64,000 nt of DNA from a gamma proteobacterium HTCC5015 (GTDB taxonomy: Bacteria; Pseudomonadota; Gammaproteobacteria; HTCC5015), in contig DS990603.1 of NCBI GenBank assembly GCA_000155715.1, forward strand, positions 1-64,000, read 5' to 3'. Of the stretch, positions 48,806 to 57,132 are shown one piece after another. Position numbers and translations under genes: made by a program. Every line of letters begins with the position of its first letter. Position 1 is the stretch's first letter. Under the pieces are notes generated by a model. That model made no database searches. It was given only the letters and a program-made list of their open reading frames with translations, and was not told the origin of the DNA.

Positions 48806-49894
48806 CTAGAGCAAGCCCTGTGTAGCTTTGACGCGCAGGGCTTCAGTGTCGCTGAATTGGTGCTGCGACAACACGCGCTCCACAATCGCCTCGCGCTGGC
48901 TATCGTCGATGTCACCCGCGTCTTGTAACGCGCTATCGAGGTCATTGCGAAAGCGAGCAACGCGTTGATCCCAGGCGGCACGCTCTTCGTCTAGGGCGCC
49001 CAAACGCTCGGCAGCTTCCACACCCACCAGTTGGGCGCGCATTTGACGCAGCTCTTCAGCGCTAGCGCCTTCTTCCTTCATACTGGCAGTTCGATGATCC
49101 AGCTCGCGCTGCACCAAGCGCTCTTCCACTTGCTGGCGACGCTCAGGCGGCAACTGGGAGGCCAGTTGACGGGTGCGTTCGATGCGCTCCATTTCACTCA
49201 ACTCACCGCCGCGCTGCGTCAACTCCATCGTATTAAGATTAAACCGCGTATAGGCTTCTTTACTGGCAAACAGTGCATCGGCGTGCTCGGCACCAAACAC
49301 CTCGCGACGCAATTGTTTGAGTTGACTAAAGCTCTCGCGCAATCCCACCAAATCGGCACTGTTTCCATAACCCGCTTCGAGCAAGGCAGACTGTTGCTCG
49401 CGATAATCGAGGTATTGAGCTAGCAATAGCTTGGCGTCGTCCTGCGCCGTCACCGGCAAGGCGGCATCAATCAAGCGCCGCACGCGCTGCACTATGGTTT
49501 GTAAATCCTCTTCGCCGATGCCGGTCATAAAGTATTCAAACACCCGCAGCACTTGTGGCTCGATGATTAAATTACCCTGGTCGTCCAAGCGAAAACTGCC
49601 GTCGATCTCGGTGCCCTGCAAAGATTCGGGCAAGTCTTTCGCAGCCAAAGCATAGAGCGCCTCAGCATCGAGTGTTTGAGCCTCGCCCTCAAACGACGCC
49701 TCGTGTTGCTCGGCCTCTTGCGCCGAAGCCTGCGCGGTGCGATAGGCATCGTCGATGACGACTTCATTCGACGGTGTAGCCATCGACTCTGACGCCAGCG
49801 GCTCATCGCTTTGCAGCAAATACAGCCCCCAGCGCGCCGCTACCAAAATGGCGATCAAGCCAACAACCCCAAAAATCCAGTGCTTTGTTTTCAT
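48806..49894 (-). CDS. lifO: lipase-specific foldase (Lif/LifO)
   Basis: The 362-residue protein has an N-terminal inner-membrane anchor (WIFGVVGLIAILVAARWGLYLL), a variable Ala/Glu/Gln-rich linker (about 30-75), then the helical foldase domain. The first mini-domain carries LPESLQGTEIDGSFRLDDQGNLI and the Lif motif RVFEYFMTGIGEEDL (family RxxFDYFLxxxGE). The rest is long charged helices with YTRFNLNTMEL and the lipase-wrapping C-terminus. It folds family I lipases in the periplasm before export by type II secretion. It is divergent from the two lipase genes rather than downstream of one, as is usual. Confidence 0.92.
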   Translation of the reverse strand: MKTKHWIFGVVGLIAILVAARWGLYLLQSDEPLASESMATPSNEVVIDDAYRTAQASAQEAEQHEASFEGEAQTLDAEALYALAAKDLPESLQGTEIDGSFRLDDQGNLIIEPQVLRVFEYFMTGIGEEDLQTIVQRVRRLIDAALPVTAQDDAKLLLAQYLDYREQQSALLEAGYGNSADLVGLRESFSQLKQLRREVFGAEHADALFASKEAYTRFNLNTMELTQRGGELSEMERIERTRQLASQLPPERRQQVEERLVQRELDHRTASMKEEGASAEELRQMRAQLVGVEAAERLGALDEERAAWDQRVARFRNDLDSALQDAGDIDDSQREAIVERVLSQHQFSDTEALRVKATQGLL

Positions 49895-50258
49895 AGTGCC
49901 TCCCCGCTGAACAATGTACTCGCTCTTTTCCTGCCTGAAAAGCGTTCAACACCACGGCTCAAAAGCCGAGACCACCACAGATGCAGTCGATAGCGGTGTG
50001 AACAAGCGCCACCCGTCGGGCCATAGACGACAAACAAATTGATCGAAATAGATTTTTTTGAATATTTTTATAATGAATTTCAATGACTTATATAGATCCA
50101 CTACGACCAAATGAAAGAATGATACGAGTTTGACCCGCGCCCTATTTCGCGCAAAAAATCAACTGATTTAACGCAATAGCCCCGTGGGTGTATTCAAACG
50201 TCTCCACGGTACATCGCGTTACATGGCATAACCTTGGCGTAATACGCCACAATCCTTC
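49895..50258. other. non-coding region between lifO and a lipase remnant
   Basis: No gene is seen. An AT-rich stretch (50035-50110) includes TTCAATGACTTA (50079-50090), identical to a 12-mer in the upstream region of the intact lipase at 52050 (51907-51918) with similar flanks. I take it as the surviving promoter region of a deleted lipase gene. Confidence 0.5.
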
Positions 50259-50284
50259 CGGAGCCCTCGGGCTCCGAGCTTTTT
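50259..50284 (+). terminator. hairpin with T-tract upstream of the lipase remnant
   Basis: A stem (CGGAGCC / GGCTCCG) with a short loop is followed by AGCTTTTT. It sits just before the surviving lipase C-terminal coding stretch. Confidence 0.6.
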
Positions 50285-50381
50285 ACATGCCAAGTTCACA
50301 GGCCTGCGCGCGAAAGATTCGGCAGATCCCGTGCAACTGTTCCGCAACCACGCCAACCGTGTGAAGAACGCGGGGCTGTAA
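50282..50381 (+). pseudogene. C-terminal remnant of a third lipase
   Basis: In one plus-strand frame the end reads FTGLRAKDSADPVQ then LFRNHANRVKNAGL and stop, closely matching the end of the lipase at 50697-51632 (DPVQIIRNHANRMKNAGL). Only about 30 residues remain and no catalytic part is present. It is followed by a good terminator, as an intact gene would be. A large internal deletion of a lipase paralogue explains it. Confidence 0.8.
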
Positions 50382-50420
50382 CACAACACATCACCTTCGG
50401 GCTTGCACCCGAACTTTATC

Positions 50421-50447
50421 GAGGTCCCTCGCGGGCCTCTTTTTTTT
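50421..50447 (+). terminator. rho-independent terminator after the lipase remnant
   Basis: A 7-bp stem (GAGGTCC / GGGCCTC) is followed by eight T. Confidence 0.8.
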
Positions 50448-50528
50448 GCCTAGCCACTCCCTCAACAATCATCTAATTGAGCCAAACGAGTTGTAGATAA
50501 CACATAATTTTATGATTAAACGACATGA

Positions 50529-50557
50529 TTTAAACGGAAAAGCGACCGTTTAAACGG
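50529..50557. promoter_or_regulatory. palindromic site upstream of lipase 1
   Basis: TTTAAACGG, an 8-nt spacer, then CCGTTTAAACGG (itself a 12-bp palindrome) form a 9-bp inverted repeat about 140 nt before the lipase ATG. It could be an operator; no regulator is identified. Confidence 0.4.
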
Positions 50558-50696
50558 ATTTTAATACCGCTGATCAGGCACTTACCGCATTTATTAAAGG
50601 CTATTTGTGCCAATTTGGCGCATTTGTCACTGAATTCCCTTCTGTAGTAAAAAATCATTTGCTTTAATCACATAAGAAACAACACAGGACACGGTT

Positions 50697-51632
50697 ATGC
50701 TAAAAAAAATCGCAATTGTGGCGGTCGGCCTTTTTCTTTTTAACGGCCACGCCCAAGCCATGGGCGAAGAACCTGCCACCTATACCAAAACTGACGCTCC
50801 TATCGTTTTAGTCAACGGCCTGTTCGGCTTTGACGACATTCTCGGTGTCGATTATTGGTACGGCATCGTCGATGATCTACGCGACAATGGCGCCACCGTC
50901 TATGTAGTTAATGTTCAAGCCACCAACAGCATTGCCGCCCGTGGCGAACAACTGATTGCCAGCCTAGAGCAATTCAGAGCACTGGACGGACACAAGTCCT
51001 TTAACCTGATTGGTCACAGCTATGGCGCCCCCACCTCAAGATATGCGGCTGCCGTACGACCTGAACTGGTTAGCTCAGTGAGCACCGTAGGCGGTGTGAA
51101 CAAAGGTACCGACCTAGCCGACGGCCTTTACAACCTCGACCAATACCCCGTCATCGGCGATGCAGTTTGGGCACTCGGTGACCTGCTCGGCATCGTGATT
51201 GATGGCATCTCGGGCCAAGGCGACGCCACCAACCAAGACATCAAAGAGGCCGCTCGCCAAATGACCTACGCCGGCATGGCCGAATGGAATCAAAGCTTTC
51301 CCCAAGGCGTGCCTACTAGTGCTTGCGGCGAGGGCGACCACCAAGTCAACGGCATTCGCTACTACTCTTGGAGTGGCGTGGCTCAGCGTACGAATCTGGT
51401 CGACTTAACCGACTTGGTCGTCGACGTCACTTCACTGTTCTTTGATAATAAGGATCACGACGGCCTCGTGCCGCGCTGTTCTTCCCACTTAGGTGACGTG
51501 ATTCGCGACGACTACTATTTGAATCACCTCGACGAGGTCAATCAAATGACAGGGCTGAAATCCATTCGCTCGCCCGACCCTGTTCAAATAATCCGCAACC
51601 ACGCCAATCGCATGAAGAACGCGGGGCTGTAA
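50697..51632 (+). CDS. secreted family I triacylglycerol lipase, paralogue 1
   Basis: The 311-residue protein has a signal peptide (KKIAIVAVGLFLFNGHAQA) and an alpha/beta-hydrolase fold with the nucleophile elbow GHSYG (Ser108). The Asp is in DHDGLVPRC, the His in YLNHLDE, and the two Cys of the family I disulphide (SACGEG; VPRCSS) are present. The oxyanion-hole motif usually written HG reads NG (Asn40-Gly41), a change from the adjacent lipase. GHSYGAPTSRY also differs from the common GHSHGG. It should be folded by the divergent Lif and exported by the Gsp system (inference). A terminator follows. Confidence 0.9.
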   Translation: MLKKIAIVAVGLFLFNGHAQAMGEEPATYTKTDAPIVLVNGLFGFDDILGVDYWYGIVDDLRDNGATVYVVNVQATNSIAARGEQLIASLEQFRALDGHKSFNLIGHSYGAPTSRYAAAVRPELVSSVSTVGGVNKGTDLADGLYNLDQYPVIGDAVWALGDLLGIVIDGISGQGDATNQDIKEAARQMTYAGMAEWNQSFPQGVPTSACGEGDHQVNGIRYYSWSGVAQRTNLVDLTDLVVDVTSLFFDNKDHDGLVPRCSSHLGDVIRDDYYLNHLDEVNQMTGLKSIRSPDPVQIIRNHANRMKNAGL

Positions 51633-51658
51633 AAACACCGATTTCAACACTGGCACTT

Positions 51659-51685
51659 AACCGGGGGCAAACCCCGGTTTTTTTT
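51659..51685 (+). terminator. rho-independent terminator after lipase 1
   Basis: An 8-bp stem (AACCGGGG / CCCCGGTT) with a 5-nt loop is followed by eight T. Confidence 0.9.
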
Positions 51686-52049
51686 GTCTATCGAGAAAAT
51701 GCCTGTTTCCACTTCAAAGTGCAGACACTGGGCCACATCTCTCAGCTGGCTTCACCCTCCCCCTCAAAACCACCAGACTTGTCACCGTAGTGACACATTT
51801 TGAGCCATCGCGTCTCATTATGTCTGACAGCACTCACCCCGCTCGCTAAAAAGTACAAAATTATACTCCCTCACTTTTTGAGTTAAATTCAAAATTATTA
51901 TTTAAATTCAATGACTTAAATAAATATTAAGTGCTTTCCCATTTAAATCAAATCGTTTGATTTTATTTCTCAAGATGTGAATCATGCGATTTGTACAAAC
52001 CGTTTATCGGCAAAAAATAACCGTTAAATCACAGAAACAGGGGAATACC
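51686..52049. other. upstream region of lipase 2
   Basis: These 364 bases hold no gene. The 3' half is very AT-rich (51880-51970) and carries the TTCAATGACTTA element shared with 50079-50090 and an inverted repeat, AAATCAAA-TCG-TTTGATTT, at 51945-51963, 87 nt before the ATG. It is the likely promoter/operator region. Confidence 0.5.
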
Positions 52050-53003
52050 ATGAAACAATTGATCCAAAAAGGCTTTATCGCCATCGCCCTACTCGGCGTC
52101 TCTCTCACCAGCTTTGCCAGTGGTGGTTCACCCGCCGACACCTATACTAAAACCGACAAGCCCATCGTTTTGGTGCACGGCATCATCGGCTGGGACAAAA
52201 TCCTCGGCACAGTAGACTACTGGTACGGTATCGAAGATGCCTTGGAGCGCAGCGGCGCCACCGTTTACGTGGCCAACCTCCCTGCCCTCAACAACGACAC
52301 CGCCCGCGGCGAATCGCTGTTGAGCTTTTTGGAAAACCTACGCGCCCGTCACGGCCACCGTTCATTTAACCTCATCGCCCACTCACAAGGCGCTCTCACT
52401 TCACGCTACGTCGCTGGCGTTCGCCCCGACTTGGTCGACTCCGTCACTACCTTTGGTGGCGCACACGCGGGCTCTGGCTTGGCCGACTTGGTCTCGGGTA
52501 TTGAAAGCAATGTACCCTCGGCTCTCAGCAGCTTGGTCGCTGCCTTTGCCAACGCCTTCGGCACAGTTATCGACATGACTTCGGGCCAAACACATTCACA
52601 AGACGCGCTCGCCGCCATGGCACAGCTCAACAGCGAAGGCGCCGCCGAATGGGCCAACCTGTTCCCCAACGGCCGTCCCACCAGCAGCTGTGGCCAAGGC
52701 GCCGAAGTTGAAGGCGGCATCAACTGGTATTCACTGGGCGGCACATCGCCTGGCACTAATATCCTCGACCCCTTCGATCTTCTAGCCAACGCCGGTGGCT
52801 TGGTCTTCGCCTTCCGCGGTGAAAAAAGCGACGGCATCATCCAGCGCTGCTCAACTCACTGGGGCAAAGTCATTCGCGACGACTACCACCTCAACCACGC
52901 CGACCTAATCAACCATGTGCTCGGCATGAAAGGCTTGTTCTCACCCGACGTGAAAGAACTCTATCGCCAGCAGGCCAACCGTCTGAAAAACAAAGGCCTG
53001 TAA
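52050..53003 (+). CDS. secreted family I triacylglycerol lipase, paralogue 2
   Basis: The 317-residue protein has a signal peptide (KGFIAIALLGVSLTSFA), the normal oxyanion motif VHG (about 42-44) and nucleophile elbow AHSQG (Ser112), with Ala in the first position as in some family I lipases. The Asp is in SDGIIQRC, the His in HLNHADL, and both disulphide Cys are present. It is about 50% similar to paralogue 1 by eye. The open frame begins at 51984, but the ATG at 52050 has CAGGGGA nearby and starts the signal peptide. A terminator follows. Confidence 0.93.
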   Translation: MKQLIQKGFIAIALLGVSLTSFASGGSPADTYTKTDKPIVLVHGIIGWDKILGTVDYWYGIEDALERSGATVYVANLPALNNDTARGESLLSFLENLRARHGHRSFNLIAHSQGALTSRYVAGVRPDLVDSVTTFGGAHAGSGLADLVSGIESNVPSALSSLVAAFANAFGTVIDMTSGQTHSQDALAAMAQLNSEGAAEWANLFPNGRPTSSCGQGAEVEGGINWYSLGGTSPGTNILDPFDLLANAGGLVFAFRGEKSDGIIQRCSTHWGKVIRDDYHLNHADLINHVLGMKGLFSPDVKELYRQQANRLKNKGL

Positions 53004-53028
53004 GTTTTATCACTCAGCAGCCATTGCT

Positions 53029-53055
53029 ACGCCACCTTCGGGTGGCGTTTTTTTT
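53029..53055 (+). terminator. rho-independent terminator after lipase 2
   Basis: An 8-bp stem (ACGCCACC / GGTGGCGT) with a TTCG tetraloop is followed by T7. Confidence 0.92.
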
Positions 53056-53370
53056 GGCGTTGCAGAAGCAATAAAAAAGCACAGACATCGTAACGAGTTA
53101 GCTGTCATTACAATGACGACGCACTGTCGGCCCGAGCACCCAAGGGCATAAAGGCGGCCTCCCACAGGGGCTAATTGACGTAGCGTAATCCAAGGGGCGT
53201 AAAGGCACCCTCCTAATCGCTGCCCCCTCACCCTGCTTGGCACCATGTCGCTCCCGCGCAGGCGGGAGCCTAGCGTCTTTCTTAAAGAGCTAGATACAAC
53301 GCAAAGACCATCGAGCCTAAAATTGTTGCAGGCCAAAGTGACTCCACGCCATAATTCCAAGCACTCCCCC

Positions 53371-53490
53371 GTCATTCCAGACTTGATTCTGGAATCTCCA
53401 GAACGGGGCTTTGATAGGGAGATACTGAAGCTTCTGCTCACGCTCCTTACCTACATCCCTGTAGGCAAATCAAGTTCAGGATGACGGTGG
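53371..53490. repeat. dispersed hairpin repeat, copy at 53.4 kb
   Basis: It has the hairpin ATTCCAGA-CTTGA-TTCTGGAAT followed by CTCCAGAACGGGGCTT, the reverse of the order seen at 48270-48308, and ends in TTCAGGATGACGGTGG. Confidence 0.7.
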
Positions 53491-53654
53491 AGGGCAGTGG
53501 CGAAGCTGAAAGATCGTCATTGCGAGGAGGCGCAGCCGACGCGGCAATCTGTTTGGCGTATTCGATGGGCAGATTACTTCGCCTACGGCTCGTAATGACA
53601 GCATAGGCGTGGAAGTCAATTTAAGTGAGAAGCTGAATCTTAAAGGCCTCACCA

Positions 53655-53702
53655 CCGAAGCCCTAATGGGGAGATTCCAGATCAAATCTGTAATGACGAA
53701 CT
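53655..53702. repeat. dispersed hairpin repeat, partial copy
   Basis: GGGGAGATTCCAGATCAAATCTGTAATGAC matches the same repeat family with one mismatch in the stem (quoted in part: ATTCCAGATC / AATCTGTAAT). Confidence 0.55.
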
Positions 53703-53765
53703 GTGGCACTCATTGTGGGGTATTGCGGATGTCATCTCACTGCTCAGCAAACCACAGAGGTTCTT

Positions 53766-54533
53766 TTACAAACGCCCTTGGCGACGGAAGTGGTAGTTAC
53801 CTTGGTTGTCCGCGCGCAGGGCACTGTCTAGGGCACCTTGGGTGGCGCTGGTGATTTGCGCGGTCGGTTTAAGCGTAATGTTGGCGGTGTATTGTCGAGC
53901 CGCGTTTATGGTGGCCTTGCCGTCGATGGAGAGCTCGCCACCCTGATTACTCAGCGTAGCGACCAGTGGGCCATTGTTGCCATCGCCACCCGCTTGCTGC
54001 TGGAGTTCGATCGAAACATTACCAACACGCCCCGCCATCGGATAGCTAGCCCCCGCTTTTTGCCAGTAGACAAAGCCCTTGGCGTCTTCCACATACTGGC
54101 TGTTCAGTGGATAGGTGAGTTGATCAATTTGCAGTTCGACATCGCCCTCGAGGCCAAAAAAACCTTTGCCAAAGTGTTGGGCAAAATTATCCGCGGGAGC
54201 GCGGTAGCTCGCGTTTTCGATCTGCGCGGTTTGGCCGAGCGACACCGAGGCATCCAACGCGCCTTGGCCATCGAGGTAGTTAAATTGAATATGTGCCCGC
54301 GCTTGGCCGAGCAGCAAGTGCAGCGGCTTCACATCCCATGTGATGCTTTCGATGCGCTCGTCCTGAAATTGCACGCCCGCGGCGCGACCACTCCACACCG
54401 TGCCCTGTACATCGAACAACTGCACGGGCCCAATGCGACCCGAATCATTTAAAAAAAGGCCTATGGGCATTTTTAAAACCAGACCAGCGGCGAGCACCAC
54501 CACAAATAAAACAATACCGCGAAATAGTGTCAT
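53766..54533 (-). CDS. gspN: type II secretion system protein GspN
   Basis: The 255-residue protein has one N-terminal transmembrane helix (about 5-25), then a beta-rich periplasmic part with RIGPVQLFDVQGTVWSGRAAGVQF, the start of the GspN domain. It is the last gene of the gspG-N run and starts at the gspM stop. GspN is an accessory part of the inner-membrane platform and is missing in some systems. Confidence 0.9.
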   Translation of the reverse strand: MTLFRGIVLFVVVLAAGLVLKMPIGLFLNDSGRIGPVQLFDVQGTVWSGRAAGVQFQDERIESITWDVKPLHLLLGQARAHIQFNYLDGQGALDASVSLGQTAQIENASYRAPADNFAQHFGKGFFGLEGDVELQIDQLTYPLNSQYVEDAKGFVYWQKAGASYPMAGRVGNVSIELQQQAGGDGNNGPLVATLSNQGGELSIDGKATINAARQYTANITLKPTAQITSATQGALDSALRADNQGNYHFRRQGRL

Positions 54534-55015
54534 TACTGAGCGCGCTCCAATTCAAACTCAACGCTAGCCATACCCTTGCGCTCATCGCCTACAGCACTGG
54601 CTTGAAATTGAGCCAGTTGCAGACCTTGATCGAGCGTGAGTTTATCCAGTGTGTGCATCAGACGATCAAAAGCCACACTGTCGTAGCTAACCGACACGGC
54701 CTTTTGCCCTTTGGGCGCAATGCGCGTGGCCTTGGGAAGGCCCGATTGTTTTAGGGCATTTTCCACGGCCACCGCCACACTGCCGGAGCTTGCCACGGGC
54801 GCGCTCTGTGACCCGCCAATACTGCGGTACTCGGCCACCGCCTGAGCCATCCACTGATGCAATTCGCGGTGAGTTTCTAAGTCGGCCTTGCCCTGCTGAT
54901 GAAAGTCCACCAACGGCTCCAGCAACAGCATGTAAATTAAAAACACCGCGAGCACCGCGCCGCCGGCTAACAGCGTGCGCTGCTCGCGCTGAGAGTATCG
55001 ATGCCACCACTCCAT
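54533..55015 (-). CDS. gspM: type II secretion system protein GspM
   Basis: The 160-residue bitopic protein has WWHRYSQREQRTLLAGGAVLAVFLIYMLLLEPL (partly quoted), one transmembrane helix near 18-36, and a periplasmic ferredoxin-like domain. It partners GspL in the platform. Its start overlaps the gspL stop by one base. Confidence 0.93.
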   Translation of the reverse strand: MEWWHRYSQREQRTLLAGGAVLAVFLIYMLLLEPLVDFHQQGKADLETHRELHQWMAQAVAEYRSIGGSQSAPVASSGSVAVAVENALKQSGLPKATRIAPKGQKAVSVSYDSVAFDRLMHTLDKLTLDQGLQLAQFQASAVGDERKGMASVEFELERAQ

Positions 55016-56205
55016 TACTTCATCCTCAGTTCTGCGCGCACTTCGCCATCTTGTGAGGGCGCGCTTAAAATGTCTGCCTGAGCACCCGCCTGCTCAAGGG
55101 CTTGGCGCAGAGTTTCTATGCTTTCTAAATTCTCGGCAACCAATTCAAAATCGAGCGCATCGCGATTGAGGCTGACGCGGCTCAAACCCTGCGTTAAATC
55201 TTGATCTTGCAAGGCGCTGGCGAGGCGATTGAGGCGCTTAAGCGAAGCATCTGTCTCGCTATCGCCCCCCTGCTCCAAGCGGTCTAGACGATTTTGCATT
55301 TGCCGCTTCACCGTCATCACATTGACCTGTGCGCCGGGAGCGACGCTTTGGTACATAGCGATGATGTCATCGCGCAAGCGCTGGTTTTCCTGCTTGTATT
55401 GATAGGCCTGATAAAACATCGAACCCAGCCACACCAGCAGCACGACAACCGCCAACACCGCGGGCACTTGCCAGCGCTGCAAACTGCCCGAGCTTTGCGA
55501 CTTAATAACAAACTCGCCCTGCAATAAATTGACGCCACTCGCCGCGCCGCGCGACAGCAGCTCCAGCTCTTCGACCGTCTCTTGCTGATCAATCTCGACA
55601 AAAACCGGCCAGTCGGGCACGTCCCCTGCGGCGTGAAACACACTTAAATGCAGCTTGTCTTCATCATCGCTTTGCTCGCGATAAAGCTGCTGCAAGAAAA
55701 TGGGCAACTCCGCTCGTGTGCAATGCACAGAACCGTGAGCCCCGTGTAAACAGACATCATCCTCGCGCAGCATCACACTCCACACCGCTGCCTCTTGTGG
55801 CATGGGCAGCGCCTGAACGTCGGTGCGCAAGGCATCTACCGGCAAATTTGCCTCGATCAGCGAAGCGACGACAGCGTCCATTAGACGGCGTTCACAGACC
55901 ACTACCTCATAACTATCGCCAGACTTGGCGAGGGCAAAGTGCAGTAAATCAATATCTTGCGAGAGATTGTCTTCGAGCACATTGGGTGCGGCTTGGCGCG
56001 CCTTGGACAACTGTTTCACCGGCAGTGCGATGCGCGTGTGCAAGCACTCGTTGCCCGGCAGCAAGACCACGACGCGACGCGATCCCAGCGCTTGAGCGGC
56101 GTCGGCTAGAGAGCCGCGACCCACGCGCGCACGCTCGCCATCGTGAAAATACCAGCGGTGTTCGCGACCGCTTATATCGAATTGAAGAATTGCTTTATCT
56201 GCCAC
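55015..56205 (-). CDS. gspL: type II secretion system protein GspL
   Basis: The 396-residue protein has an N-terminal cytoplasmic actin-like domain that binds the GspE ATPase (about 1-230, with LPVKQLSKARQAAPNVLEDNL), one transmembrane helix (about 247-265) and a periplasmic ferredoxin-like domain. Length and order fit GspL. It overlaps gspK by one base. Confidence 0.94.
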   Translation of the reverse strand: MADKAILQFDISGREHRWYFHDGERARVGRGSLADAAQALGSRRVVVLLPGNECLHTRIALPVKQLSKARQAAPNVLEDNLSQDIDLLHFALAKSGDSYEVVVCERRLMDAVVASLIEANLPVDALRTDVQALPMPQEAAVWSVMLREDDVCLHGAHGSVHCTRAELPIFLQQLYREQSDDEDKLHLSVFHAAGDVPDWPVFVEIDQQETVEELELLSRGAASGVNLLQGEFVIKSQSSGSLQRWQVPAVLAVVVLLVWLGSMFYQAYQYKQENQRLRDDIIAMYQSVAPGAQVNVMTVKRQMQNRLDRLEQGGDSETDASLKRLNRLASALQDQDLTQGLSRVSLNRDALDFELVAENLESIETLRQALEQAGAQADILSAPSQDGEVRAELRMK

Positions 56206-57122
56206 TACTGTAAGCCTCGTCCACGGCGCACAATAGAGACATCGCCGCCGCTGTTTCGGTTGAGCACACTATATAAGCGCACTTCGGTTCCTCCAAGTAC
56301 TACGGTCATGTTGATGTCGAAGTACTGGCTCTGGACGCCCCACTGGGGGACTTCATCCCAGTCGAACGATCCCGCTTTTTGTTTAAATTGTTCTTCGTCT
56401 TCCGCCATGCTTTCACGCAACTCCTCCACCAGCTTACGCGCCGACGGCACCGCCATTTCGGGCAGGTAGGCCGCGAGTACTTCGGCACTGGCAAAATTGA
56501 CATTGAGCGGCGTGCCCGTGGGCAAAGCTGTGACGAAGGGCGCTAAACGCTCGTAGACCTCCTCCGTCACACCTTGAATCATGCGCAGCTCCTGCACACT
56601 GCGAAGCGGGCGATTGGCCGCCAAATAGGGCTTTTCTAGGGATTGATAGACACCGTCCTCGGCGCCATTGGGATTGACGGTTTGATCGCTGTCCATCCAG
56701 TCGATCAGGGCGGGCACCCACACTTTGGATACATTCAACACCGTCAGCAGACGCTCCAGCGCCGCTTGCTCATTGGGTTGCACTTTGCCGCTGGCATCGA
56801 GCAAATTGTTCAAGTTAAAGCGCCCTTGGGGTGTGCCAATCGCACCGCTCAACATGCCCTCATCCACGGGATATTGTTGGGGGGTTAGCCAGACTTCGCC
56901 ATAGCCGTCCGCCTCGCTGTTGTCGCTATCCCATTGCAGAGCCAGTGCCGCCATTTGTTCGCCACCCAAGCCATATTGCACAGCGGTATCGACCACAATG
57001 GTGTTTTGAATACGGCGCAGCAAAAAGGTTTGATCAGTGACCATGGCGATGGCAATCGCCGAAATAATCGCCACGGTCACCACGACCATCAACAGCGCCA
57101 CGCCGCGCTGCGTCTTTCCCAT
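56205..57122 (-). CDS. gspK: type II secretion minor pseudopilin GspK
   Basis: The 305-residue prepilin-like protein starts with the leader GKTQRGVALLMVVVTVAIIS (cleavage after Gly7), and has the large GspK insert domain with LDWMDSDQ-like IDWMDSDQTVNPNGAEDGVY. As in other GspK the residue at +5 is not Glu. It caps the pseudopilus tip with GspI and GspJ. The frame extends to 57155 but the ATG at 57122 gives a normal leader. Confidence 0.92.
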   Translation of the reverse strand: MGKTQRGVALLMVVVTVAIISAIAIAMVTDQTFLLRRIQNTIVVDTAVQYGLGGEQMAALALQWDSDNSEADGYGEVWLTPQQYPVDEGMLSGAIGTPQGRFNLNNLLDASGKVQPNEQAALERLLTVLNVSKVWVPALIDWMDSDQTVNPNGAEDGVYQSLEKPYLAANRPLRSVQELRMIQGVTEEVYERLAPFVTALPTGTPLNVNFASAEVLAAYLPEMAVPSARKLVEELRESMAEDEEQFKQKAGSFDWDEVPQWGVQSQYFDINMTVVLGGTEVRLYSVLNRNSGGDVSIVRRGRGLQ

Positions 57123-57132
57123 CACTCCCACC

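Larger units (their letters stand above)
53056..53765. other. repeat-rich non-coding region between lipase 2 and gspN
   Basis: No gene is supportable. The region is a mosaic of dispersed repeats: a GCTCCCGC/GCGGGAGC hairpin piece (53245-53280), the hairpin repeat with ATTCCAGA-CTTGA-TTCTGGAAT (53374-53395) and its GTTCAGGATGACGG end (53473-53488). A GTCATTGCGAGG-type element follows (about 53515-53600), and another ATTCCAGATC hairpin (53674-53694). Confidence 0.7.
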
